DNA from: Ignavibacteria bacterium
GTDB lineage: Bacteria; Bacteroidota; Ignavibacteria; Kapaibacteriales; UBA4661
DNA: 54,415 nucleotides
NCBI GenBank assembly: GCA_014654705.1
Contig: JACVZY010000038.1
Span: 1-54,415 of the forward strand
Reading direction: 5' to 3'
In this document: positions 1-8,733 of the stretch, piece after piece
Layout: every line of letters begins with the position of its first letter
Numbering within the stretch: the first letter of the stretch is position 1
Translations under genes and position numbers: made by a program
The notes under the pieces: generated by a model
What the model was told of the DNA's origin: nothing
What the model saw: the letters and a program-made list of their open reading frames with translations, nothing else
Database searches by the model: none

Positions 1-1
1 C

Positions 2-43
2 AGACTGGCTGCCGCTTTGATTGCTCTGATTTTTAACTTTTAA
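2..43 (+). CDS. possible 3' end of an upstream membrane-protein gene (partial)
   Basis: One frame is open from the window edge to a TAA at 41-43 and reads RLAAALIALIFNF. This hydrophobic tail could be the last transmembrane segment of a small membrane protein cut off by the window. Only 13 residues are visible, so the call rests on hydrophobicity and on the DoxX membrane gene that follows about 60 bp later on the same strand. It could also be chance. Confidence 0.3.
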   Translation, partial: RLAAALIALIFNF

Positions 44-101
44 TTGGCATTTGTAATGGAATATCTCAAAACCCATAAATAATTCAACCAAAGAGGAAAC
101 T

Positions 102-512
102 ATGGCTATCATTCCAACAACGTCATTTCGCCCCTTTACGGGGCTTGTGCTGTTGCGTCTCGTCGTAGCAGTGATTATGATTACCCATTCACTGCATCGC
201 ATGAATGCTGGTACGGTGAGCAACTTCGGTGAGTTTTTGAATAGCAGTATTTTTTCACCGATTGGTCTTTATGTGGCATGGGGAATCACGCTCTTTGAGC
301 TTGTGGGTGGTACGCTGCTTGTGCTGGGCTTGTATCGGCGTATTATCTGTTTTGGTTTTATGGTGCAGTTGTTCACAGGAATTGTGATGGTGCACCTCCG
401 CAATGGCTGGTTTGTGGTGGGTGCGGGCACGAACGGTGTTGAATATAGCGTCCTTTTGATTGCAAGCTTGATAGCGATTGCGTTTCCCTCATCGTTTGGG
501 CGAAGTGAGTAG
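102..512 (+). CDS. DoxX-family integral membrane protein
   Basis: A small inner-membrane protein of 136 residues with four predicted transmembrane segments at about 12-30, 55-77, 79-97 and 113-129, the usual DoxX layout and length. Family-like features are the arginine at 19 followed by a hydrophobic helix ending THSLHR, the HLRNGWF loop near 98-104 and the NGVEYS segment before the last helix. DoxX proteins are loosely tied to thiosulfate or sulfur metabolism and oxidative-stress complexes, but most have no defined activity. The ATG is preceded by AGAGGAAA at 92-99, one of the few good Shine-Dalgarno sequences in this window, which fixes the start. It stands apart from the next gene by about 70 bp. 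Confidence 0.85.
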   Translation: MAIIPTTSFRPFTGLVLLRLVVAVIMITHSLHRMNAGTVSNFGEFLNSSIFSPIGLYVAWGITLFELVGGTLLVLGLYRRIICFGFMVQLFTGIVMVHLRNGWFVVGAGTNGVEYSVLLIASLIAIAFPSSFGRSE

Positions 513-582
513 TACAGTATTAGAGATATTGCGCCCGTTCATGGCATCATAATCTATTCACGCTACTACCCTAGGAGCAACC

Positions 583-976
583 ATGAAAACCATATATATC
601 CTTGTTCGCACCATATTGCAAATGCTGCTGATGGTGATTGCTTTCGATAGAGCATCCAGCGCCGCGCCCATAGACTCGGCGTCTCGCGCTGAAGCAAATA
701 CATTTTTTCAGAATCAAGATTGGAAAAATGCTGCTGCGCGTTACAAAATGATAACGAAAGAAGAAGCAAATAACGGGCAGGCGTGGTTTCGGCTTGGTGT
801 CTCGCTTCATGGGTTGTCGGAGCATAAAGAAGCAGTTCAGCCCTACAACAATGCTGTGCGCTTAGGCTTCCTATAATCTTGGTGCAGACAAGGTTCGCCA
901 ACATTGGGAAACCTCAACCGACGAAGGAAAAACATGGACGACGGCGTTCGACGGTTTGTACGCCAGAAGAAAATAA
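583..976 (+). pseudogene. TPR plus C-terminal-domain secreted protein, internally deleted and frameshifted
   Basis: The first 97 codons encode a signal peptide and a TPR unit (about residues 33-95: NTFFQNQDWKNAAARYKMI, then AWFRLGVSLHG). The frame ends at the TAA at 874-876. In the +1-shifted frame, from about 866 to the TAA at 974-976, the DNA reads SYNLGADKVRQHWETSTDEG and ends TTAFDGLYARRK. That is the typical C-terminus of a longer family of TPR proteins with a trailing beta-rich domain (about 350 residues). The junction joins the TPR motif YNL directly to the tail and lacks most of the second TPR and the whole central domain. I infer a deletion of several hundred bases that also changed frame. 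Loss of function is likely. Confidence 0.65.
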
Positions 977-1393
977 AACGAAGAGAGTTCCCCGAATAAA
1001 TCTCTTATGGATTAGTGAAAGAATAAGTATCAAAATCTTTTGGCTTTTGGTAGCACAGATATTTCTGTCTGTGAAGTCCTCATGCGACTTCGTCGGAGTC
1101 GCGTAGTTCTCAAGCAATCAAAAACTTGTCGTTCGCAAGACTACGTGCTGTCGCGTATTAAGAGACACAGATAAGTGAACGCGGCGCACAGTCTGTGCTA
1201 CGGTCGAAAAAATTGTACCTTTATTTTGAGCAATTACAATCCCGTGTCTCGTCTGTTTGCGAAGGTCATAGAAGGATTTTTTGAAGGGCGCTGCGCTGTA
1301 CAAAATTCTGCTGAATCCTTCTATATCCGCTCCAATCTGTATCATTCGTGTCCAAAAATCACAAGCTGACTATTTCTACCAATTTTCGAGACG
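977..1393 (+). other. gene-free intergenic stretch with REP-like repeat
   Basis: About 415 bp without a convincing gene. Short open frames exist on both strands, but none has a recognisable motif or ribosome-binding site. The middle (1050-1201) is a palindromic repeat described separately. The last 190 bp before the next gene are AT-rich and probably hold its promoter, which I could not pin down. Confidence 0.6.
1050..1201. repeat. REP-like composite palindromic element
   Basis: The ends are a perfect 10-bp inverted repeat: GTAGCACAGA at 1050-1059 and TCTGTGCTAC at 1192-1201. The left end continues into its own hairpin (ACAGA-TATT-TCTGT). Further in is a 6-bp stem GCGACT (1084-1089) pairing with AGTCGC (1097-1102), and a CTTG/CAAG stem lies near 1128-1140. 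This arrangement of short GTAGCACAGAC-type palindromes resembles dispersed bacterial REP/BIME elements. Only one copy is visible here, so its repeated nature is inferred. Confidence 0.5.
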
Positions 1394-2878
1394 ATGAAAA
1401 TGAAAATGATAAAAATAAAAATGATATGTACGATTTTTTGCCTATTGGCAAGCCTGCATCTTCGCGCCACTGCTGAGGATGCACGAGTTTTTGTACTCAA
1501 AAAAGCGGGTAACGATGTTGCTCTCGAAGCCGTGGTATTGCGTGATGGCGAGACCAAAGAATTTGCTCATGCGAACGGCGACATTACGGTAGTGGTTCCA
1601 CAGAGCGCGGGACGCGCAGGCGATTTTATTCGCCTTTCGATGGGCTTTCGTTTTCGGGTGCAACTCTCGCAGGGTGCGGTAAGCGTGAAACTCATTCAAC
1701 CAAGCGGTGCCGAGCGAGTATTAGCAAACCTATCGCCTGCCGATATGCGCAAATACGACGTGCGTCTGAACGTTACGGCAAAAACACTCCGCCGTGCTTT
1801 TGTGATTCGTGCTGCAGAAAGCATCGTGCAAGACAGCATTGCTCCGGTGACGGATATGTTTCGTGGGCAAATTCCTTTCATGGGAGAAGATTACGCTTTA
1901 ACGATTGAGACCTTGCAGCGTCCGTCTGCAACAATGTTGGTGGGCGAAACTGCTATCACTATTCTACCGATTCCGGGTGCAGAAAGTGCTCGGTATCTGA
2001 TGCTGCGTGGCTCTATCGGTGGCGGAAAAGAAGGTGATTGGGTGCTTGACCTTGCGGCGGCTTCTACGCTTGTTGCGCGAACTGCGCTCCCGAACAATGC
2101 TACGGTCGAAAAGGCATTGATGACCGAAATTTCTGGTCGCGGTCAGCGTTCTGTGCCGATGAGCATTGGTGGTGCAGGCGGCTCAGTGGAAGGGCTTGGC
2201 GCGATAAAATTGCCGGAAATACGCTTTGGAACGCTCACGGTCACGAATGAAGAGGTGTTTGTTGCCGATTCGCTGCCGCGCATTGCCGGACGAGCGATTG
2301 CGGGAATTTTGGGGATGGATATTTTACGTAGAGCCGACGGAATAACGATGGAGTTTTTGTCCGAAACGCAAGGCGTACTGCGCTGCGCGGCGGTAATGCC
2401 GACTGAGAAATTTCTTGCGGGAAGTTCTCCCGTGCCTATTTCTTTTGCCAATGGGCATTTGTTTGCGCGTGGCGAAGCCACGAGTGCTGTGGGAGTAAGC
2501 ATAGCCATTGCGTGTTTGTTTGATTCGGGTTCGCCGTATTCGTTTGTAGGACAAAATCTGGAACAGTGCGTTGCCCCAAATTCCGCACAAAGCGCATCGG
2601 CACGAGGACTGGACGGCAAACCAATCACGACGAGGGAGGGAGTGTTGCAGCAATTTCGGGTGCGTGGTGCGGCGGCGGCAGATGGTCAAGAATATCTGAG
2701 GCAGTCTGTCAAAATAGCGACCTTGCCAGTGATAACAAATATGGGTGCAAATATGCCGATTCTGCTTTTAGGCAATGATTTCCTTTTGCGACACAAAGTC
2801 ATTGCAATAGATTTTGTGCGCTCTGTGGCGTACTTGAGAACTTCAACGTTGAAAATTCCAACTGGTTCTGAAAAATAA
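1394..2878 (+). CDS. secreted protein with two retropepsin-like aspartyl protease domains
   Basis: A 494-residue exported protein with an N-terminal signal sequence (hydrophobic stretch about 10-27, then ATAEDA). Two stretches resemble the retropepsin-like fold, in which a short D-[ST]-G loop is followed later by an ILGxDxL strand. The first half has a degenerate catalytic loop, D219-L-A-A-A-S, followed by GILGMDIL at 304-311. The second half has an intact D377-S-G-S loop followed by LLLGNDFLL near 457-465. One half therefore looks active and the other substituted, as in a pseudo-dimeric protease. Substrate and role are unknown; an envelope or periplasmic location is inferred. The start is ambiguous: ATG codons at 1394, 1406 and 1421 all leave a signal peptide, and none has a clear ribosome-binding site. 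Confidence 0.65.
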   Translation: MKMKMIKIKMICTIFCLLASLHLRATAEDARVFVLKKAGNDVALEAVVLRDGETKEFAHANGDITVVVPQSAGRAGDFIRLSMGFRFRVQLSQGAVSVKLIQPSGAERVLANLSPADMRKYDVRLNVTAKTLRRAFVIRAAESIVQDSIAPVTDMFRGQIPFMGEDYALTIETLQRPSATMLVGETAITILPIPGAESARYLMLRGSIGGGKEGDWVLDLAAASTLVARTALPNNATVEKALMTEISGRGQRSVPMSIGGAGGSVEGLGAIKLPEIRFGTLTVTNEEVFVADSLPRIAGRAIAGILGMDILRRADGITMEFLSETQGVLRCAAVMPTEKFLAGSSPVPISFANGHLFARGEATSAVGVSIAIACLFDSGSPYSFVGQNLEQCVAPNSAQSASARGLDGKPITTREGVLQQFRVRGAAAADGQEYLRQSVKIATLPVITNMGANMPILLLGNDFLLRHKVIAIDFVRSVAYLRTSTLKIPTGSEK

Positions 2879-2917
2879 TTCCATAATTCTATTTCATCAT
2901 CCAAAACGAGATACACC

Positions 2918-3382
2918 ATGAAAACCCTGACCGTAACAGCTGTTCTTATGCTGCTTCTGGTATTTGTTTCTTGCAAAACAAATCAGAGCAGCGAACTATC
3001 CAAAACGCAAGAAGACAATATCAGCATTGCCAAACAAGTGTACACATATTTTAATAAGCATGATTGGCAAGGAATGGCGGGGTTGTATAAAGAACCCGCC
3101 GAGTTCAAAGACCCTTCGTTTGGACAAGAAGCCGTTATGCAAACGCGGAAGCAAATCGTGGAAAAATACAAGGGCTTGGAAAGTATGTTTCCAGATGTCA
3201 AAGACGAGATTGTCAATGTGTATCCATCTGGTGAAAAAAACGTTATTGTTGAGTTTATTTCAACAGGGTCAAACAACGACGGAACACGATGGAAACTGCC
3301 GATTTGTACAATCTTTACGATTGAGAGTGGAAAAATAGTGAAAGATTATAATTACTATGATGAAAATCCTGCAAAGAAATAG
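2918..3382 (+). CDS. NTF2/SnoaL-like lipoprotein
   Basis: A 154-residue predicted lipoprotein: a short basic N-terminus, a hydrophobic core and a lipobox ending FVSC with the lipidated cysteine at 19. The mature part has the SnoaL/NTF2-like pattern, with an N-terminal helix (AKQVYTYFNKHDWQGMAGLY), a FKDPSFG turn and three to four long beta strands ending IFTIESGKIVKDYNYYD. Such single-domain cone folds act as small-molecule binding pockets or as isomerase- or hydrolase-like enzymes. No catalytic residues can be assigned here, so the substrate is unknown. It lies 39 bp after the aspartyl protease-like gene on the same strand and may be co-transcribed with it. Confidence 0.7.
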   Translation: MKTLTVTAVLMLLLVFVSCKTNQSSELSKTQEDNISIAKQVYTYFNKHDWQGMAGLYKEPAEFKDPSFGQEAVMQTRKQIVEKYKGLESMFPDVKDEIVNVYPSGEKNVIVEFISTGSNNDGTRWKLPICTIFTIESGKIVKDYNYYDENPAKK

Positions 3383-3585
3383 CTTTTGCATAGGGCAATT
3401 GATAAGAGCATTGCTCAAATTATCCTGAAATATAATGCAATAATCACAGAGTTTTTACCAACAGTCTTCCAAAAAAATATGCCTCGACATAGAGGCTGAT
3501 AGCAATAGTATATCGCTGATGTATAGTTCCAAAACAACGGTAATTCTCATACCTCCAATTCTTTTCGCCATATTTAACAAATACC

Positions 3586-4638
3586 ATGTCCATATTTTCA
3601 AACACTCGCCCAAGCCAACTCTATGGCTTTATTCTTGTATGCGTAGCATTTCTCCAGGCGTGTACCAACCCAAATACCAACGGAACGAACACAACAGGCA
3701 CGGGAAATAATAATGGAAACACCACTACCGGAAACGTAATGACGGGATTATCGCCTTGGAATGGTGTTGATTTGTCGTATTCGAGAACTCTTTCCAACGG
3801 CATTATTATCTCTTCGCTGGCAGTTTCCGGCGGAAATATCGGGCGGATACTATTGCCCGATGCCGAAGGAATTGACGGTTCGGTTCATTTTCACCGAATG
3901 ACGCAAAGTCCATCGGCGTACAACAATACGCAGGAAAATAACGAACTAGGTATTACCGCATTCGTCGCAGAGCGATTGAAGACAACAATTCCTAAAATCG
4001 AAATTAACGTCGCCGAGCGCACATTTCCTGTTACGCCGCACTTTTTTCAAGGTCCGAATGCAAACGATATTACAGGCATTAACGGCGAGTTTTCTTCGTT
4101 ATTTCCGGGTGCACGATTGCCGCAAGGGCGCTTAACTGCTAACGTTTATATGGATGCCGTGCGCCTTGCCGATAATATTGTTGACATCCCGGCGGCAATT
4201 ACCGTCACCTCGCCAAGCGATGCGGCAACTATTCAGCGTTCAACGACCTTAACCATTGAACTTTCGCAGCCCTTGAACTTTGTTGCCGGCTCGGCGCATT
4301 GCGAGATTACGTTGTTTTCGTCGTTTGGTCTAGGCAGTGGATTGGCATTTGATTTACCGCCGGCTTTGCGTGCGATGGCAGGTGGCAGAGTAGCGGTTAC
4401 GCCACCCGGCAATGTTGGCGGACTAATTAGCGTAGGGGCAGGAAATGGTGGTAGAGTTCTCAATAAAATTCTTCTTCCCGGTACGCAACGTATTTCTTTT
4501 TCGCCGGATGAATTGAAAATTCTTCCTGAGGGCAGATGCCTTGTGTGCATCGTCATTACCGATGCGAAGCGTATTGTGGCGCAACGGTTTATTCTTGCTT
4601 CCACCGTGATGAATGAATTCACCATCAATCTCCGATGA
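3586..4638 (+). CDS. lipoprotein of unknown function, overlapping the next gene
   Basis: A 350-residue protein I do not recognise. It has a lipoprotein signal (FLQAC, cysteine 26) followed by a low-complexity Asn/Thr/Gly linker (about residues 28-50) that would hold the domain away from the membrane. The rest is predicted beta-rich and contains repeated amphipathic strands with no catalytic motif I can name. Its stop overlaps the start of the next gene in an ATGA (4635-4638), so the two are probably translationally coupled and the protein may assist or anchor that large T9SS cargo protein. The start follows a gap of about 200 bp in which I see no other gene. Confidence 0.6.
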   Translation: MSIFSNTRPSQLYGFILVCVAFLQACTNPNTNGTNTTGTGNNNGNTTTGNVMTGLSPWNGVDLSYSRTLSNGIIISSLAVSGGNIGRILLPDAEGIDGSVHFHRMTQSPSAYNNTQENNELGITAFVAERLKTTIPKIEINVAERTFPVTPHFFQGPNANDITGINGEFSSLFPGARLPQGRLTANVYMDAVRLADNIVDIPAAITVTSPSDAATIQRSTTLTIELSQPLNFVAGSAHCEITLFSSFGLGSGLAFDLPPALRAMAGGRVAVTPPGNVGGLISVGAGNGGRVLNKILLPGTQRISFSPDELKILPEGRCLVCIVITDAKRIVAQRFILASTVMNEFTINLR

Positions 4639-7600
4639 ATCAACGTTTCCACTATTCAAGTCGCCGTGCGGTTCAAGGCGTTTCTGGGCATTTGCTCTTG
4701 CAATTTATTTCACTGCTGCTAGCTGTGTTACCAACCTCTCTGTGGTCGCAGATAGGAAATACTGCTTTCAAAACGCCACGAACGCATATCGGAACAGACT
4801 TTTGGTTTGCGATTCCACCAAACTTTCACACCGCACAACTTGATGGTGATGACAAAATTTCCCTTGTTATCAGCGCAGACCGCCCTACGCAAGGCGAAAT
4901 TCGTTTTGCCGATAGCGCAGGACGCGCAACAGTTCTACGGTTAAGCATCCAAAACCCTGCGCAACCTTTTACGGTGGAGATTCCGGCAAAAGATGTGGAA
5001 TTGCAAGTGAATGAACAAGTGTCGAGGCGCTCGTTTCATATTCTGACGGAAAATCCCGTTAGTGTTTATGCGCTGAACACTGCACATCAATCTGCCGATG
5101 GAATGCTCGTTTTTCCTGCCCACGCCTCCGGAAAGCGCTTTATTACGCTCGGTTATCCGAGTGACGATGGTGCGGGGCTTGTTCCCAAAACGCCATCGCA
5201 ACTTGGTGTTGTCGCAACCGAAAATGCCACGCGCGTTCGCATTACACCGTCCGCACCGACAAAGCTGCACGGCACAACGCCCCACGAAATCACCTTGCAG
5301 CAAGGAGAAACATATTTGTTGCAGGCAGATGCTACAATTTCCACTGCCGCCGACCTTACAGGAACGGTCTTGGAAGCATCCAAGCCGATTGTAGTGATAA
5401 GCAGCCACGAGCGGGCAAACGTACCGATTTCCTCCCTTGAGCAAATTCGCACACGCAGTATTTCCCGCGATTATATGCTGGAGCAACTCCTGCCGTTGGA
5501 GTATTGGGGACGAAGCGTTATCGTTCCTCCTTTGCCCATTCCTCAAACCTCTGTGCCTGATGTGACTAGCCATATCGTACGAGTGTTGGCAAGTGGTAAT
5601 GCAACGCAGATTCGCATCAACGGGCGCTTGGCGGCAACGCTTCAAGCAGGGCAGTTCTACGAAACCACTCTCGCATCTGCACCCAATGCTGCCGTGCGCG
5701 GGTTAGTGATTGAAGGTTCCGAGCCGATTGCTGTGGCGGTGTATGCGAGTTCTAACGGTAGCGGCTCCGGCATTAGTGACCCATTTATGCTCTCTGTGCC
5801 TCCGCAAGAGCAGTATTTGAAAGGCTTCCGAAGCGTGAGTGTCAGAAGCATCCAGCGTATTAGCCGAACTATTACCGAAGAGGCATTCCGCGAGCATTAC
5901 CTAACGATTATCGCGCCTTTGAGCGCTCTAGCAAGTATCCGTTTGGATAACCAAGCACTGGCAAACGGTATATTCGAGCGGTTTTCCGCGCCGTCGGGTA
6001 GTGCTGCGGTTGCGGAGTACGTCTTTGCGCACGTGCGAGTAAATGCAGGGGTGCATACCATAAGCGCCGATGCTCCTCTTGGCGTTTTGGCGTTTGGCTA
6101 TGGCAATGCAACATCGTACGGTTTTCCTGCAGGGCAGCGTTTGGAATTGGATAATCTTGCTCCTCGCATCCTTACGCAGGCAACGTGCGGAATGGTGCGC
6201 GGTGTGGTCTATGACAGCGCAATGGTTGATTCCAAGCTGTTTCGGGTGAGTGCGCCCGATTCGTCGCGGAGAAATATCGTTGTGGACGGTCTGGGACGTT
6301 TGATTTCATCGGATTCGTTAGTCTTTACCGCACGATTGGTCAATCCATACCAAGACGGCAGAACGACGATTATGGCGTGGGATTCTCTCGGGCAAGTTTC
6401 ACTTCGGCATTTGGAGATTTCAGGTCTAACGGTTCATGCTGATACGGCTTTCCAAGCTACGCAAATACTCACAAGTTCGGCGACGCTTATCACGGGGCGC
6501 ACCGCTTGTTTTCAGTTGTCGCTGGTCAATTATGGAAAATTCCCTAAACAGATAGATTCTCTCGGCTTTTTGAGCGGGCGAATACGTGTGAATGCGATGC
6601 TCCCGCTAGTTCTGCAACCCAATGAACGGCGGACGATTGAGTATTGTGTCCTCACATCCCAAAGCGGCGAGTTTATTGATACTTTGGCGATTGGTGACGG
6701 CTGTCGGCTGCGCCCCATTTTGGCAGTGAATGTAGAGATATTTGCCGATACGACAGGACCCTTGCTGCGAGAAAAGGTGAGCGAATGTGAGCGAAAAATT
6801 GAGTACATAGCCAGCGACAATGGGCGCTTTCGTACTGGCGTAAGTGCAGAACTTATTGCAGCAACTCATTGCACAGTTCAGATAGAGAGACTTCCCAATG
6901 CGAACTTGCGCATAGTGGTTACGCTTCTAAACAGAAAAAGTGATGCCTATTACAAAATTATTGTCAGTGATTCCGCAGGTAATACTCGCACTATTGAGCG
7001 TAGGATTCCCGGCTTGTTTTTACGCTACACCTTTGCAGGAATGGAAGTTGGTCGAAACGTTCCCTTGCAGTTTACGGCTGTCAATGCCGCAGCAGTGACG
7101 TGCGCAACGCTGTTTGTTGAGAATATGAGTGCTTTTCCGATTCAACTGGATACTCTCCGGCTACATCGCAATCTTACTTTTTCGATTCCGCCGTCAGAAC
7201 TGCCTTTGCGACTTGCTGCTGGTGAAGCAAAACCTCTCCGTATCTGCTTTGCGCCAACCTTTGCAGGCACATTCCACGACACACTTTTTATCGAAAAATT
7301 CTGCGAACGTGAAACTCTTTCCATCGTCGGCGTTGGTGTTGATAGTCAGCTAGAAGCAATTTCTCGATGTAACGCACTTTTGCGCCTTCACACCAGAACA
7401 AAAAACACTCTTGAAATTAGCATTCTACCGCAACCAGCATCGGACGAACTGACGGTAACACTTGCCTCTACGGTCAATACAGGGCAGTTTGACGGCGCGT
7501 CACTGCGTATGAACGTCTTCGACACAAAAGGAATACCTTCCGCAGTAAATCAAGAATATCTATCCTTTGCTGCACCGATAATACATCTTGATACGCGGCA

Positions 7601-7688
7601 ATTACCTATTGGATTGTATTTTTATCAACTTTCAAATACGATAACCGGAGAAATTGTCGCAACGGGAAGCATCCTGATATTGCGCTAA
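4635..7688 (+). CDS. large T9SS cargo protein with IgGFc-binding-like N-terminal domain
   Basis: A 1017-residue secreted protein. After a signal peptide (hydrophobic about 20-40) comes an IgGFc-binding-like N-terminal region that opens HIGTDFWFAIPPN and continues with the PVSVYALN and SPKP/PIVVISSHE-type strands of that family (about 50-480). The middle holds Ig-like and choice-of-anchor beta-sandwich modules; the segment around 780-900 (FVENMSAFPIQLDTLRL ... FAPTFAGTFHDTLFIE) is typical. The last 90 residues form a T9SS type A sorting domain: the start LEISILPQPASDELTV, a central FDTKG, and an end LPIGLYFYQL...GSILILR. The protein is therefore expected to cross the outer membrane and be attached to the surface or released. 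The family relation suggests adhesion, but no ligand can be named. Confidence 0.75.
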   Translation: MNQRFHYSSRRAVQGVSGHLLLQFISLLLAVLPTSLWSQIGNTAFKTPRTHIGTDFWFAIPPNFHTAQLDGDDKISLVISADRPTQGEIRFADSAGRATVLRLSIQNPAQPFTVEIPAKDVELQVNEQVSRRSFHILTENPVSVYALNTAHQSADGMLVFPAHASGKRFITLGYPSDDGAGLVPKTPSQLGVVATENATRVRITPSAPTKLHGTTPHEITLQQGETYLLQADATISTAADLTGTVLEASKPIVVISSHERANVPISSLEQIRTRSISRDYMLEQLLPLEYWGRSVIVPPLPIPQTSVPDVTSHIVRVLASGNATQIRINGRLAATLQAGQFYETTLASAPNAAVRGLVIEGSEPIAVAVYASSNGSGSGISDPFMLSVPPQEQYLKGFRSVSVRSIQRISRTITEEAFREHYLTIIAPLSALASIRLDNQALANGIFERFSAPSGSAAVAEYVFAHVRVNAGVHTISADAPLGVLAFGYGNATSYGFPAGQRLELDNLAPRILTQATCGMVRGVVYDSAMVDSKLFRVSAPDSSRRNIVVDGLGRLISSDSLVFTARLVNPYQDGRTTIMAWDSLGQVSLRHLEISGLTVHADTAFQATQILTSSATLITGRTACFQLSLVNYGKFPKQIDSLGFLSGRIRVNAMLPLVLQPNERRTIEYCVLTSQSGEFIDTLAIGDGCRLRPILAVNVEIFADTTGPLLREKVSECERKIEYIASDNGRFRTGVSAELIAATHCTVQIERLPNANLRIVVTLLNRKSDAYYKIIVSDSAGNTRTIERRIPGLFLRYTFAGMEVGRNVPLQFTAVNAAAVTCATLFVENMSAFPIQLDTLRLHRNLTFSIPPSELPLRLAAGEAKPLRICFAPTFAGTFHDTLFIEKFCERETLSIVGVGVDSQLEAISRCNALLRLHTRTKNTLEISILPQPASDELTVTLASTVNTGQFDGASLRMNVFDTKGIPSAVNQEYLSFAAPIIHLDTRQLPIGLYFYQLSNTITGEIVATGSILILR

Positions 7689-7746
7689 CGATTAAGGTAA
7701 AATTACATTGAAGACGTATCGTATCTCAAATCAAAAAAAATAAACC

Positions 7747-8733
7747 ATGAAACTAATACCATTCTTTGCTGTTTGCCTTCTGTGGTGTTGCTTTGCTTGC
7801 ACATCGCAATCAACTCATCAAGCAAAAAAATTGAGCGATACACTCGCCGTCATCACTGAAAAAGACCTCATTCCGGAAGGTACCGCCTACGACCCCTTGA
7901 CAAAACAGGTATTTGTCAGTAGTACCTACAAACGAAAAATCGTTGCCATCCGTGAGGACGGAACGTACTATGATTTTGTGAAAGAAGCGGAGAACGACCT
8001 TTGGAGCACGATTGGTATGGAAGTGGACACAGTGAGGAAAAAATTATGGGTGATAAGCGCAAAATCAAAATATGTACTCGTGAGCAGAATCCCTACGCCC
8101 CCGCCTGAATGGCAATCCAAACTGATCTGTTACAGTCTGCCGTCGGGCACTCTGGAAGCCTCGTATTTGCTGCCGCCTGACTTCGGCAAGGCATTTTTGA
8201 ATGATCTGACCGTCGCACATGATGGTTCGGTGTATGCCACAGAATCCGTAGGTAATGTGGTATATGTATTGCCGAATGGGGCTAGTGAAATCAAAAAATT
8301 TCTCTCGCCCGTAGTCGGATACACTTTTCTGAACGGACTAACGTTTTCGCCTGATAACAGCACGCTTTTCGTGGCAAGTACCGAAGGCATCCTTGCGGTG
8401 GATATGAAAACACGCGCCTACAAGCCACTGCGGGCGGATTCGCTCATTCGCACAGGTACTTGCGATGGGCTTGCTTTTTATCGCAACAGTCTTATTGGGC
8501 ATCAAAGCAAAATTGTCACGCGGTTTTACTTAAATGAGCGCATGGATTCTATCATTCGCGCCGAAGTCCTAGATGACAATAATTTGAACAGTTCCACCAC
8601 TGGCGAAATCGGGGGCGAATGGTATTACTACATCGCCAATTCCCAAATTCGGTCAGGCATTGATTATTCTACCATGCGCATCAAACCTCTGGACAGCCTT
8701 CAAAACATCATTATCAAAAGGAAAAAACTATGA
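7747..8733 (+). CDS. SMP-30/gluconolactonase-like beta-propeller lipoprotein
   Basis: A 328-residue predicted lipoprotein (CFAC, cysteine 18). The mature domain is a beta-propeller of the SMP-30/gluconolactonase/LRE type. It begins with IPEGTAYDPLTKQVFVSSTY and carries further blades LNDLTVAHDGSVYATES, FLNGLTFSPDNSTLFVAST and CDGLAFYRNSLIG. The E of IPEG and the N and D of LNDL fall where the family's metal-binding residues usually sit, so an active metal-dependent lactonase or hydrolase is possible. Many relatives, however, have unknown substrates. It overlaps the next lipoprotein gene by an ATGA (8730-8733), which indicates an operon. No strong ribosome-binding site precedes the ATG. Confidence 0.7.
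   Translation: MKLIPFFAVCLLWCCFACTSQSTHQAKKLSDTLAVITEKDLIPEGTAYDPLTKQVFVSSTYKRKIVAIREDGTYYDFVKEAENDLWSTIGMEVDTVRKKLWVISAKSKYVLVSRIPTPPPEWQSKLICYSLPSGTLEASYLLPPDFGKAFLNDLTVAHDGSVYATESVGNVVYVLPNGASEIKKFLSPVVGYTFLNGLTFSPDNSTLFVASTEGILAVDMKTRAYKPLRADSLIRTGTCDGLAFYRNSLIGHQSKIVTRFYLNERMDSIIRAEVLDDNNLNSSTTGEIGGEWYYYIANSQIRSGIDYSTMRIKPLDSLQNIIIKRKKL

Noticed and set aside
1118-1369. Short open frames on both strands around 1.1-1.4 kb
   Set aside because: They cross the REP-like repeat and have no start signal or conserved pattern.
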